The notes beneath the pieces are model-generated. The model worked only from the letters and a program-made list of their open reading frames with translations, was not told the origin of the DNA and did no database searches. Of a stretch of DNA of 17,880 bases, positions 7,823 to 14,833 are shown piece by piece. Both the position numbers and the translations under genes were made by a program. This DNA comes from an uncultured Lachnospiraceae bacterium (GTDB lineage Bacteria; Bacillota; Clostridia; Lachnospirales; Lachnospiraceae): positions 1 to 17,880 of the forward strand of contig CAJORC010000093.1 in the NCBI GenBank assembly GCA_905236615.1, read 5' to 3'. The number at the start of each line of letters is the position of its first letter. The stretch's first letter is position 1.

Positions 7823-10069
7823 TTACCTTAAAGCATGGTGCTTCTCTTTCTCTTCATAAAGCAGGCTGTCTGCTTCGCCCAAAACGATATTGAGATCTGT
7901 ATCAGGCCCGATCTCAAAAACTGCCGCACCGGCACTGATCTCAAGCTGGTATTCTTTAAATCGGCTTAAGTTGAAACGATCAACTTCTGAGACAAGCTTC
8001 TCTTTAATATCATCTGCACTCTCGCCCATATCCACGAATGCAAGGGCTACAAATTCATCGCCTCCGTAACGGCTTATGAGAGAGTCGCTGGCTGTAAATG
8101 TATTCTGAAGGATGATAGACATGCAGCGGATAGCACGGTCGCCCTCGTCATGTCCGTAGTTATCATTGATCTCCTTGAAGTAATCCATATCCATATAGAA
8201 AACGGCAGCTTTCCGTCCATGTGATGATCTGAAAAGCATCGATGCAGCTTCTTTGAAACCTCTTCTGTTCAGGAGCCCTGTGAGAGGGTCCTGATTGGCT
8301 TCTGCAAGGAGCTTACTGTTAGAGTGATTCAGCAGTTTGATCAGCTCTTTCTCAGAATCCAGAATTTCTATATGACGGAGAACGTAGGTCACCTGAAGCG
8401 AGGCGTAGTAAAATGAAGTCATGTCCGAAGAACCAAGTCCGGCAATAAGAAGACCGATAAGCTGGTGATTGTCGTAAAGCCCCATTGATCCGCAGACTGT
8501 TTCTTCTACGGGTTCCCGTTTTATGAAATTTTCAATCAAAGATTTATAGTGAACGTTTTCTCCATCGTCATTGGCAACATAAATTCCGCTGTCATCATAA
8601 GCTGCCTTGCGGAAAAGCCTGTGAGGAATGTATATGCCTTCATCCTCTGAGTAATTTACCGGCTCCTCGAAAAGGAGTATTTCGGCCTTTGAAAATCCCA
8701 GATCTATCATCCGCTCAAACATGGATGTATAAGCATCTGTCTCACTTACGTTTGCAAGAAGTGCACTTCCGGCCATGCGGCTCATGAGATAGCTCTGTTC
8801 TCTGAAGGTTCTCTCTGAATTTCTTGAACGTGAATTCAGACCGGCTGTCATTCCAATGTTAAAGTCGAGAAGGAGTTTAATGGCTCTCTCTCTTTTTGCT
8901 CCGATATCAGAAGTTACGAGTGCCTTGATAAAAGCGTTCATCTCTTCCTGAAAGCTGTCAATACTGAAATCTATTTCCTTTAACCTTTTATTGGATACTT
9001 CTGTAAAATTGATAAACGGACTTATACTGTAACTCGTGTCGTAGATCCGTGTCACATCGGAAACCATTTTGCTTATCTTCCGAAAGAAAATATCTTCCCT
9101 GCTCATTTCAATTCCTGAAGTGCAGTGGCTTAAAATCTCCTCTGTGATCTGTTCGATTTGCCAGGGACGCTGCTCGATCAAACTCATATATCTCTTATTC
9201 TGGGAACCGAGAGAGCCTCCTGTTGAACGGCGGATTATCAGGCTGCCTGAAATACTTCCGTCCGGAACTGTTCCGTGGTCGAGATATTCAATGGCTTTTT
9301 TGCCGGCAACATATCCAATATTGTGAGAAGAAAGGCGGACTGTGGTAAGCGGCGGTGTGGAAAAAGCGGCATCAGGAAAATCGTCATGTCCTGTGACTGC
9401 AACATCACGCCCCGGTTCCAGCCCGTGAGCTCTGAGTACACTGAAAGCAGTGATAGCAATAAGGTCATTTGCACAGACAAGTGCCTCCAGACCGGGATAA
9501 CTGCTTACAACTTTATCAATTTCGTTATAGCATGCACCTCTGAAATCACCATAGGTAAAAGCGTATTCAGGTACTTCCAGCCCATGAGCTTTCATTTCCT
9601 CATAAAAGGCTTCAGCCCTTCCTCTTGCACCGAAACTGTTTTCCGGACCGGAAATAAAGGCGATCTTTTTTAAGCCCAGAGTTTCGATCAGGTGCTTCAT
9701 AACCAGGCGTATTCCGGGTTTGTTATCTTTATAGATACAGTGATAGCCTTCTATTTTATCTTCAATTACTATTGTTTTTTCTTTTGGAAGATATTTAAGA
9801 AAATCAGTCGCTTTTTTTCCATAAGACAGCAGGAACATAGTGATCGTTCCGGCAGAAACTATATATGCGTCAAGGTTAAGATTTGCCGCATTCTGGAAAG
9901 CGATAGACATGTATTCGTCATCTACGGGACCATACTGCTGCATAAGGGCAGAAAGTACCACCAGCTCATAATCCGTACCGGCCAGAGCTGCTTTCACCCC
10001 ATAATAAAGTCCGTCTGAATAAACGGCTGTTTTGTTCTCAATTATTAAACCTATCGAATACTTAGCCAT
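7823..10069 (-). CDS. Diguanylate cyclase with LacI-type sugar-binding sensor domain
   Basis: 748 residues, predicted to make c-di-GMP from two GTP. Residues about 1-285 are a periplasmic-binding-protein/LacI-type ligand domain (YSIGLIIENKTAVYSDGLYY, KKIAFISGPENSFGARGRAE, LEALVCANDLIAITAFSVL, VAVTGHDDFPDAAFSTPPLT). There is no helix-turn-helix before it and no signal peptide or membrane helix, so it should sense a cytoplasmic ligand. Residues about 286-590 are mostly helical, with a possible GAF-like part near 430-570 (QLIGLLIAGLGSSDM). The GGDEF domain runs from about 590 to the end: DPLTGLLNRRGF at 594, FYMDMDYFKEINDNYGHDEG, and an intact RYGGDEF with GGDEF at 669-673. The RxxD product-inhibition site is not seen upstream of it (TASDSLIS). 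The ligand is probably a sugar, by family only. Confidence 0.9.
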   Translation of the reverse strand: MAKYSIGLIIENKTAVYSDGLYYGVKAALAGTDYELVVLSALMQQYGPVDDEYMSIAFQNAANLNLDAYIVSAGTITMFLLSYGKKATDFLKYLPKEKTIVIEDKIEGYHCIYKDNKPGIRLVMKHLIETLGLKKIAFISGPENSFGARGRAEAFYEEMKAHGLEVPEYAFTYGDFRGACYNEIDKVVSSYPGLEALVCANDLIAITAFSVLRAHGLEPGRDVAVTGHDDFPDAAFSTPPLTTVRLSSHNIGYVAGKKAIEYLDHGTVPDGSISGSLIIRRSTGGSLGSQNKRYMSLIEQRPWQIEQITEEILSHCTSGIEMSREDIFFRKISKMVSDVTRIYDTSYSISPFINFTEVSNKRLKEIDFSIDSFQEEMNAFIKALVTSDIGAKRERAIKLLLDFNIGMTAGLNSRSRNSERTFREQSYLMSRMAGSALLANVSETDAYTSMFERMIDLGFSKAEILLFEEPVNYSEDEGIYIPHRLFRKAAYDDSGIYVANDDGENVHYKSLIENFIKREPVEETVCGSMGLYDNHQLIGLLIAGLGSSDMTSFYYASLQVTYVLRHIEILDSEKELIKLLNHSNSKLLAEANQDPLTGLLNRRGFKEAASMLFRSSHGRKAAVFYMDMDYFKEINDNYGHDEGDRAIRCMSIILQNTFTASDSLISRYGGDEFVALAFVDMGESADDIKEKLVSEVDRFNLSRFKEYQLEISAGAAVFEIGPDTDLNIVLGEADSLLYEEKEKHHALR

Positions 10070-10089
10070 AGTACTTACCCCGTTATTTT

Positions 10090-10098
10090 AGTATAACA
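10090..10098 (-). promoter_or_regulatory. Extended -10 promoter of the diguanylate cyclase gene
   Basis: The minus strand reads TGTTATACT, an extended -10 (TGn plus TATACT). No clear -35 is present. The leader would be only about 14 nt, ending in GGGG before the ATG. Confidence 0.5.
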
Positions 10099-10137
10099 CA
10101 TAATACAATAATAACTAGATGAAAAATAGGAGAAAAA

Positions 10138-10166
10138 TTGAATAAAATGTGTATTTGATGTAAAAT
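10138..10166 (+). promoter_or_regulatory. Promoter of the cytidylyltransferase gene
   Basis: -35 TTGAAT (10138-10143), 17-bp spacer, -10 TAAAAT (10161-10166). A near-perfect 10-bp direct repeat (TGTGTCCGGC, TGAGTCCGGC; 10171-10190) lies at the predicted transcript start, just before AAGGAGG at 10192-10198. Confidence 0.65.
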
Positions 10167-10207
10167 CGTATGTGTCCGGCTGAGTCCGGCCAAGGAGGAA
10201 TTATTTA

Positions 10208-10987
10208 ATGAAGGCAGTTATACTTGCAGGTGGTTTTGGTACACGGATTTCAGAGGAATCGTATCTTAAACCCAAACCCATGATTGAGATCGGTGAACAG
10301 CCGATTTTATGGCATATCATGAAGGGATATACATATTACGGAGTAAACGAATTTATTATCTGTGCGGGATATAAGCAGCACGTCATAAAGGAATGGTTTT
10401 CGGATTATTTCCTTCACACATCGGATATAACGTTTGATTTTGAAAATGACAATAAAATAATAATCCATGATAAAAGAACGGAGAAGTGGAAGGTTACCGT
10501 GGTCGATACAGGTCTTAACACAATGACCGGAGGCCGTGTAAAGAGGATACAGAAGTATGTAAAGGACGAACCTTTTTACCTTACTTACGGTGATGCGGTA
10601 TCAAACGTAAATATTGAAAAGCTGACGGAGTTTCATAAAAAGCACGGAAAACTTGTAACACTGACTTCTGTAAGTATCGCACAGCAGAAGGGTGTCCTTG
10701 ATATAGACAGGAATAATAATATAATTGCCTTTCGTGAGAAGGATAATGAAGACGGTGCCGTTGTAAACGGAGGCTTTATGGTCTGCAATCCGGGGATTTT
10801 TGATTATCTTGAAGATGACAGCACCATCCTTGAACAGGCTCCGATGAGGAAACTTGCATCGGAGGGAGAGCTTAAGAGCTTTTTCCACGATGGTTTCTGG
10901 CAGTGCATGGATACCAAAAGAGAAAAAGATAAACTTGAAAAACTATGGGCGAGCGGAAAAGCTCCATGGAAGATATGGGAAGATTAA
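10208..10987 (+). CDS. rfbF: Glucose-1-phosphate cytidylyltransferase
   Basis: Makes CDP-glucose and diphosphate from CTP and alpha-D-glucose-1-phosphate, the first step toward CDP-linked 3,6-dideoxyhexoses and related surface sugars. The 259 residues match the usual length. The nucleotidyltransferase start is textbook (MKAVILAGGFGTRISEES, then KPKPMIEIGEQPILWHIMKG), followed by EFIICAGYKQHVIKEWFSDY and the metal-site TYGDAVSN with Asp at 129. Start chosen from AAGGAGG nine bases upstream. It has its own promoter and terminator and no CDP-glucose dehydratase (rfbG) or other sugar-nucleotide gene beside it, so it is an orphan here. Neighbours on both sides are on the other strand. Confidence 0.95.
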   Translation: MKAVILAGGFGTRISEESYLKPKPMIEIGEQPILWHIMKGYTYYGVNEFIICAGYKQHVIKEWFSDYFLHTSDITFDFENDNKIIIHDKRTEKWKVTVVDTGLNTMTGGRVKRIQKYVKDEPFYLTYGDAVSNVNIEKLTEFHKKHGKLVTLTSVSIAQQKGVLDIDRNNNIIAFREKDNEDGAVVNGGFMVCNPGIFDYLEDDSTILEQAPMRKLASEGELKSFFHDGFWQCMDTKREKDKLEKLWASGKAPWKIWED

Positions 10988-11033
10988 AGACATGAAAAAG
11001 GGGGACGGAATGTCCCCTTTTTCATGTCTTTTA
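10986..11033. terminator. Strong bidirectional terminator between rfbF and the pectin operon
   Basis: A perfect 18-bp arm (AAAGACATGAAAAAGGGG from 10986) pairs with 11016-11033, with a further GAC/GTC extension past one bulged G. It starts within the rfbF stop codon and is 3 bp from the aldolase stop. T-rich ends exist on both strands. Confidence 0.93.
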
Positions 11034-11035
11034 AC

Positions 11036-11698
11036 TTAAGCTGCTTTAGAAACAGCACCTCTGATCTCTTTAACTATTTCGGCAGCTTCTGCAACAAGAT
11101 CTCTGATCTCGCTGAACTTACCTGCCTTTATAAGGTCACCCTTAACCATCCATGAACCGCCGCAGCAGAAAATCTTGTCACAGGCAAGGTACTCTTTAAC
11201 GTTTGAAGCATTGATACCGCCTGTAGGCATGAACTTAACTGACTGGAGAGCAGCACCGATAGCCTTGATCATCTTTAAGCCGCCTGCGTTCTCTGCAGGG
11301 AAGAATTTAACATGCTTAAGACCTAAGTTGATGGCAGCAAGTACTTCGCTGGCTGTAGCAGTTCCGGGGCATACGGGAATGCCCTTCTTGATGCAGTATT
11401 CAACGATCTCATAATCGAATCCCGGAGATACGATGAATTTAGCACCTGCATTTACGGCACGGTCAACCTGATCTCTGGTAAGAACTGTTCCTGCACCTAC
11501 GAGCATGTCGGGGTATTTTTCACTGAGGATCCTGATAGACTCCTCAGCTGCGTCGGTTCTGAAAGTAACCTCTGCAGCGGGAAGACCGCCATCCATAAGA
11601 GCAGCACCGAGGGGAGCTGCATCTTTGGCATCATTCAAAACAACAACGGGTATAATTCCAACTTCTGAAAATTTATTCATTACTTCTTCTGTATTCAT
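11036..11698 (-). CDS. eda: KDPG/KHG aldolase
   Basis: Splits 2-keto-3-deoxy-6-phosphogluconate into pyruvate and glyceraldehyde-3-phosphate, the last step of uronate breakdown. 220 residues, the normal size for a class I aldolase of this family. Signatures: GGLPAAEVTFRTDAA with the catalytic Glu at 43, VGAGTVLTRDQVDRAVNAGA, KFIVSPGF, VCPGTATASEV, the Schiff-base Lys131 in HVKFFPAEN, and the phosphate loop MPTGGINASNV. It is the last gene of the operon, 25 bp after the KDG kinase that makes its substrate. The start is ATG with GGAG upstream. Confidence 0.95.
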   Translation of the reverse strand: MNTEEVMNKFSEVGIIPVVVLNDAKDAAPLGAALMDGGLPAAEVTFRTDAAEESIRILSEKYPDMLVGAGTVLTRDQVDRAVNAGAKFIVSPGFDYEIVEYCIKKGIPVCPGTATASEVLAAINLGLKHVKFFPAENAGGLKMIKAIGAALQSVKFMPTGGINASNVKEYLACDKIFCCGGSWMVKGDLIKAGKFSEIRDLVAEAAEIVKEIRGAVSKAA

Positions 11699-11723
11699 GA
11701 GTTTTTCTCCTTTATAAAAACGG

Positions 11724-12821
11724 TCAACGTTTAACGCGGGCGCCTGCGCCGCCCATTACAGCTTCAACTTCATTTACTGATGCCATTGAGGTATCACCGG
11801 GTGTTGTCATGGCAAGTGCACCGTGTGCAGCTCCGTAATTAACGGCTTTTTCGGGATCGCCTGTGGTCATGAGACCATATACAAGACCTGATGCAAAAGA
11901 GTCACCGCCGCCGACTCTGTCCATGATCTCAAGTGAGTCATATTCTTTTGACTTATAAATCTCACCGTCAGCCCAGCAGATAGCCTTCCAGTCATTTACT
12001 GTTGCTGTCTTAACGGTTCTTAAGGTTGTTGCAACAACTTTGAAGTTAGGGTAGGTCTTTGCAGCTTCACTTATCATCTTCTTGTAACCGTCAAGGTTAA
12101 GCTCTTTTAAGTTTTCATCATTTCCTTCGATCTTGAAACCGAGGCATGCAGTGAAGTCTTCTTCGTTACCGATCATAACGTCAACGTATTTTGCGATCTC
12201 CTTATTAACTTCCTGAGCCTTTTCCTGACCGCCGATAGCAGACCACATGGAAGGACGGTAGTTAAGATCATAAGAAACTACGGTGCCGTATTTCTTTGCT
12301 GTTTTGATGGCTTCTATTACTGTCTCGGATGCTGTCTCTGAAAGTGCGGCGTAAATTCCGCCTGTGTGGAGCCAGCGTACTCCGAGCTCTCCGAAGATAT
12401 AGTCAAAATCAAAATCTTTTGCGCTTGCCTGGGAAATAGCTGTGTTAAATCTGTCGGAACATCCGATGGCACCCCTGATGCCGTATCCTCTTTCGGTAAA
12501 GTTGATACCATTTCTGCAGATACGTCCGATACCGTCAGTCTTTTTCCAGTGGATGAGTCTTGTATCGACTCCGCCCTGCTCGATGAAGTCCTTCATGAGC
12601 TTTCCGACTTCATTATCGGCAAAAGCTGTTATGACAGCGGTGTCCATGCCGAAGCATTTGTGAAGACCGCGGATAACGTTGTATTCTCCGCCGCCTTCCC
12701 ATGCAGTGAAGGATCTGGCTGTGCGTATTCTTCCTTCACCCGGATCGAGACGGAGCATAACTTCGCCTAATGATGCAGCATCATATTTACAATCTTTTTT
12801 GTCTCTTAAATTCAAGTCCAT
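11724..12821 (-). CDS. kdgK: 2-keto-3-deoxygluconate kinase, PfkB family (second copy in operon)
   Basis: Phosphorylates KDG with ATP to KDPG. The fold is ribokinase/PfkB: an opening ASLGEVMLRLDPGEGRIRTA, a GGGEYNVIRGL substrate loop, VSYDLNYRPSMW in the middle, and the C-terminal signature DRVGGGDSFASGLVYGL, with the catalytic Asp at 307 in a GGGD rather than the usual GAGD. The ending GALAMTTPGDTSMA is typical of KDG kinases. At 365 residues it is longer than most (about 310-340), with extra sequence around 110-135 and 235-265. It lies between kduD (39 bp) and eda (25 bp), the classic place for KDG kinase. Only about 30% similar by eye to the other PfkB gene at 14833-15852. The Shine-Dalgarno is weak. 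Confidence 0.88.
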   Translation of the reverse strand: MDLNLRDKKDCKYDAASLGEVMLRLDPGEGRIRTARSFTAWEGGGEYNVIRGLHKCFGMDTAVITAFADNEVGKLMKDFIEQGGVDTRLIHWKKTDGIGRICRNGINFTERGYGIRGAIGCSDRFNTAISQASAKDFDFDYIFGELGVRWLHTGGIYAALSETASETVIEAIKTAKKYGTVVSYDLNYRPSMWSAIGGQEKAQEVNKEIAKYVDVMIGNEEDFTACLGFKIEGNDENLKELNLDGYKKMISEAAKTYPNFKVVATTLRTVKTATVNDWKAICWADGEIYKSKEYDSLEIMDRVGGGDSFASGLVYGLMTTGDPEKAVNYGAAHGALAMTTPGDTSMASVNEVEAVMGGAGARVKR

Positions 12822-12860
12822 TTTCTTTCTATATCCTTTCTACTTTTCTGTTATATGGCA

Positions 12861-13667
12861 TTACGGCTGTTTGCCGATGTAGGCAGTGATACCGCCGTCA
12901 ACATAGAGGATCTGACCGTTTACAAAATCAGAAGCATCTGATGCAAGGAAAACAGCGGGTCCTTTAAGGTCATCCGGTTCGCCCCATCTTCCTGCAGGAG
13001 TCTTCGCAACGATGAAAGAGTCAAAAGGATGACGGCTTCCATCAGGCTGTCTTTCGCGAAGGGGAGCGGTCTGGCTTGTTGCTATATAGCCGGGACCGAT
13101 ACCGTTGCACTGAATGTTGGCTTCACCAAACTCAGAGCAGATATTTCTTGTGAGCATCTTTAATCCGCCTTTTGCTGCTGCATAGGCAGAAACTGTCTCA
13201 CGGCCGAGTTCACTCATAAGAGAGCAGATGTTGATGATCTTTCCGTGTCCCTTTTTGATCATTGAAGGGATAACTGCCTTTGACATAATGAAAGGTGCAT
13301 TAAGGTCGGTATCAACAACTTTTCTGAATTCATCGACGCTCATTTCCGTCATGGGGATACGGCGGATGATTCCTGCGTTGTTTACGAGAATGTCAATGAC
13401 ACCCAATTCTTTCTCTATATCAGCTACCATTTTATTAACGGCAGCTTCGTCGCATACGTCGCAGACATAACCCTTAACGTCCATACCAAGTTCTTTATAT
13501 CCTGCAAGTCCTTTTTCAAGACCTGACTCAGAACTTGAATTAAATGCGATCTTTGCACCTGCCTGATGAAGTGCTTCGGCGATCGCCATACCGATACCGT
13601 GGCTCGCGCCCGTAACGAGAGCAACTTTTCCTTTTAATGAAAAACTCTCCATATTGAAATTTGACAT
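12861..13667 (-). CDS. kduD: 2-keto-3-deoxygluconate 5-dehydrogenase (KduD)
   Basis: A short-chain dehydrogenase that reduces 2,5-diketo-3-deoxygluconate to KDG with NAD(P)H. 268 residues. The nucleotide loop is TGASHGIG (19-26), NNAG at 96-99, and the catalytic set is Ser149, Tyr162 and Lys166 (SAYAAAKGG). IQCNGIGPGYIATSQTAPLR and the end FVNGQILYVDGGITAYIG are close to KduD. It follows kduI by 15 bp with AAGGAG just inside the gap; KduI makes its substrate, which supports this call over other SDRs. A sugar alcohol dehydrogenase is the main alternative. Confidence 0.92.
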   Translation of the reverse strand: MSNFNMESFSLKGKVALVTGASHGIGMAIAEALHQAGAKIAFNSSSESGLEKGLAGYKELGMDVKGYVCDVCDEAAVNKMVADIEKELGVIDILVNNAGIIRRIPMTEMSVDEFRKVVDTDLNAPFIMSKAVIPSMIKKGHGKIINICSLMSELGRETVSAYAAAKGGLKMLTRNICSEFGEANIQCNGIGPGYIATSQTAPLRERQPDGSRHPFDSFIVAKTPAGRWGEPDDLKGPAVFLASDASDFVNGQILYVDGGITAYIGKQP

Positions 13668-13682
13668 TTTTTTAACTCCTTA

Positions 13683-14525
13683 TCACCGTAAATCTTTCTT
13701 TGCAATATTATCCATGTCATCAAAGGTCTGGTTTTCGCCGCCCATTGCCCAGATAAAGGTGTAATTTTTCGTGCCGGCGCCGGAATGGATGCTCCATGAA
13801 GGTGAGATCACAGCCTCTTCGTTGTGCATAACAATGTGGCGGGTTTCATTTCCCTGACCCATCATGTGGAAGACAACATCATCTTCGCCCAGATCAAAAT
13901 ATGTGTAGATCTCCATTCTGCGTTCGTGGGTGTGGGCAGGCATTGTGTTCCAGATGCTTCCCGGCTCAAGGACTGTCATTCCCATTGAGAGCTGGCAGGT
14001 CTTTAATACATCGGGATGAATGAACTGGTTGATTGTTCTCTTGTTGGCTTCCTCGGCGGCACCGCAGGGACGCTTGTTGGCATCGGCTATTTTGATGAGC
14101 TTTGTCTCATAGCTTGTATGTGCCGGAGCGGATACTGCGAAAAATTTAGCCGGAGCGGAAGAGGATACGGAAGAGAAGTGTACGCTCTTTGCACCTCTTG
14201 TAATGTAGAGACAGTCACCGTGTCCCAAAGAATAATCCGTGCCGTCAACTTCGATAGCGCCTGCCTCTCCGATGTTGAAAATACCGATCTCACGGCGCTC
14301 AAGGAAAAATTCCGTTCCGAAATTGTGCCATACGTCAATGCCGTCATCGATAGAAAGGGCTTTGCTGACAGGCTTGATGCCGAGTGTTACCATTCTGTCA
14401 ACGTGGCTGTAAACTGCTGTAACCTTATCATCGATATAAAGATTATCGATAAGGAATTCTTTTCTGATCTCGTCTGTGTTATATCTCTTAAAATCTTCCG
14501 GATTGCAAGAGTATCTTATATCCAT
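13683..14525 (-). CDS. kduI: 5-keto-4-deoxyuronate isomerase (KduI)
   Basis: Converts 5-keto-4-deoxyuronate, formed from the unsaturated uronate released by pectin lyase products, to 2,5-diketo-3-deoxygluconate. A 280-residue cupin, the usual length. The zinc ligands are visible: His198 and His200 in MPAHTHERRMEIYTYFDL, Glu205, and His247 in SIHSGAGTKNYTFIWAMGG. The opening MDIRYSCNPEDFKRYNTDEI and RREIGIFNIGEAGAIEVDG are also characteristic. AGGAGG stands upstream of the ATG, so translation starts efficiently after the 307-bp repeat-bearing gap that separates it from the kinase gene before it. Confidence 0.96.
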   Translation of the reverse strand: MDIRYSCNPEDFKRYNTDEIRKEFLIDNLYIDDKVTAVYSHVDRMVTLGIKPVSKALSIDDGIDVWHNFGTEFFLERREIGIFNIGEAGAIEVDGTDYSLGHGDCLYITRGAKSVHFSSVSSSAPAKFFAVSAPAHTSYETKLIKIADANKRPCGAAEEANKRTINQFIHPDVLKTCQLSMGMTVLEPGSIWNTMPAHTHERRMEIYTYFDLGEDDVVFHMMGQGNETRHIVMHNEEAVISPSWSIHSGAGTKNYTFIWAMGGENQTFDDMDNIAKKDLR

Positions 14526-14560
14526 TTTTATCTTCCTCCTGTATGTTTAATTTATTAGTA

Positions 14561-14606
14561 AAATCAGCGGCGCTCTAACGGGCTTGATTCATCAAATTTT
14601 TTCACC
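14561..14606 (-). repeat. Array unit A1 (apparently chimeric)
   Basis: On the minus strand its 5' arm is A-type (matches A2) and its 3' arm is B-type (GCGCCGCTGA). The two arms no longer pair well: ATC faces GCT, and the outer stem is lost. It ends about 35 bp before kduI. Confidence 0.7.
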
Positions 14607-14671
14607 CCCGATCACACTAAATTCAGCGGCGCCCTATGGGCTTGCTTCATTAAGTGTGCCTGTGGGGAAAA
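14599..14671 (-). repeat. Array unit B1 (73-bp direct repeat, copy 1)
   Basis: Same hairpin as B2 with a three-base loop (ATA); core hairpin 14613-14658. The near-identity to B2 over 73 bp points to recent duplication or gene conversion. Confidence 0.9.
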
Positions 14672-14715
14672 TTGTAAATTCATTCTGCGCTTTGCTTGAA
14701 TTCATTAACAATTTT
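14668..14715 (-). repeat. Array unit C
   Basis: Outer stem AAAATTGT/ACAATTTT (14668-14675 with 14708-14715), U.U, AAT/ATT, tandem G.A, ATTC/GAAT, AA/GCA, GC-AAA-GC. It is the most diverged unit, but keeps every non-helical element. Confidence 0.8.
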
Positions 14716-14785
14716 CACCCCCGATCACACTAAATTCAGCGGCGCCCTGATGGGCTTGCTTCATTAAGTGTGCCTGTGGGGAAAA
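14712..14785 (-). repeat. Array unit B2 (74-bp direct repeat, copy 2)
   Basis: Identical to 14599-14671 apart from one inserted base in the loop. The core hairpin is 14726-14772: outer stem CACACT/AGTGTG, U.U, AAT/ATT, tandem G.A, AGC/GCT, AA/GCC, GCCC-ATCA-GGGC. Flanked by CCCC and GGGGG tracts. Confidence 0.9.
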
Positions 14786-14833
14786 AATATAGATTCATCT
14801 GCGCCCTAACGGGCTTGATTCATCAAATTTTTT
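14782..14833 (-). repeat. Array unit A2
   Basis: Minus-strand hairpin: AAAAAATT, U.U, GAT/ATC, tandem G.A, ATC/GAT, AA/GCA, GCCC-GTTA-GGGC. Its 37-bp segment 14801-14837 matches 14570-14606 in unit A1 at 36 of 37 positions. The 5' end overlaps the stop codon of the upstream kinase gene. Confidence 0.8.

Larger units (their letters stand above)
14526..14832 (-). other. 307-bp operon-internal gap filled by a hairpin repeat array
   Basis: No coding frame, promoter or ordinary terminator is recognised here. Apart from about 35 bp holding the kduI ribosome-binding site, the whole gap is the repeat array described in the following entries. All other gaps in this operon are 15-39 bp or overlaps. 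Confidence 0.85.
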
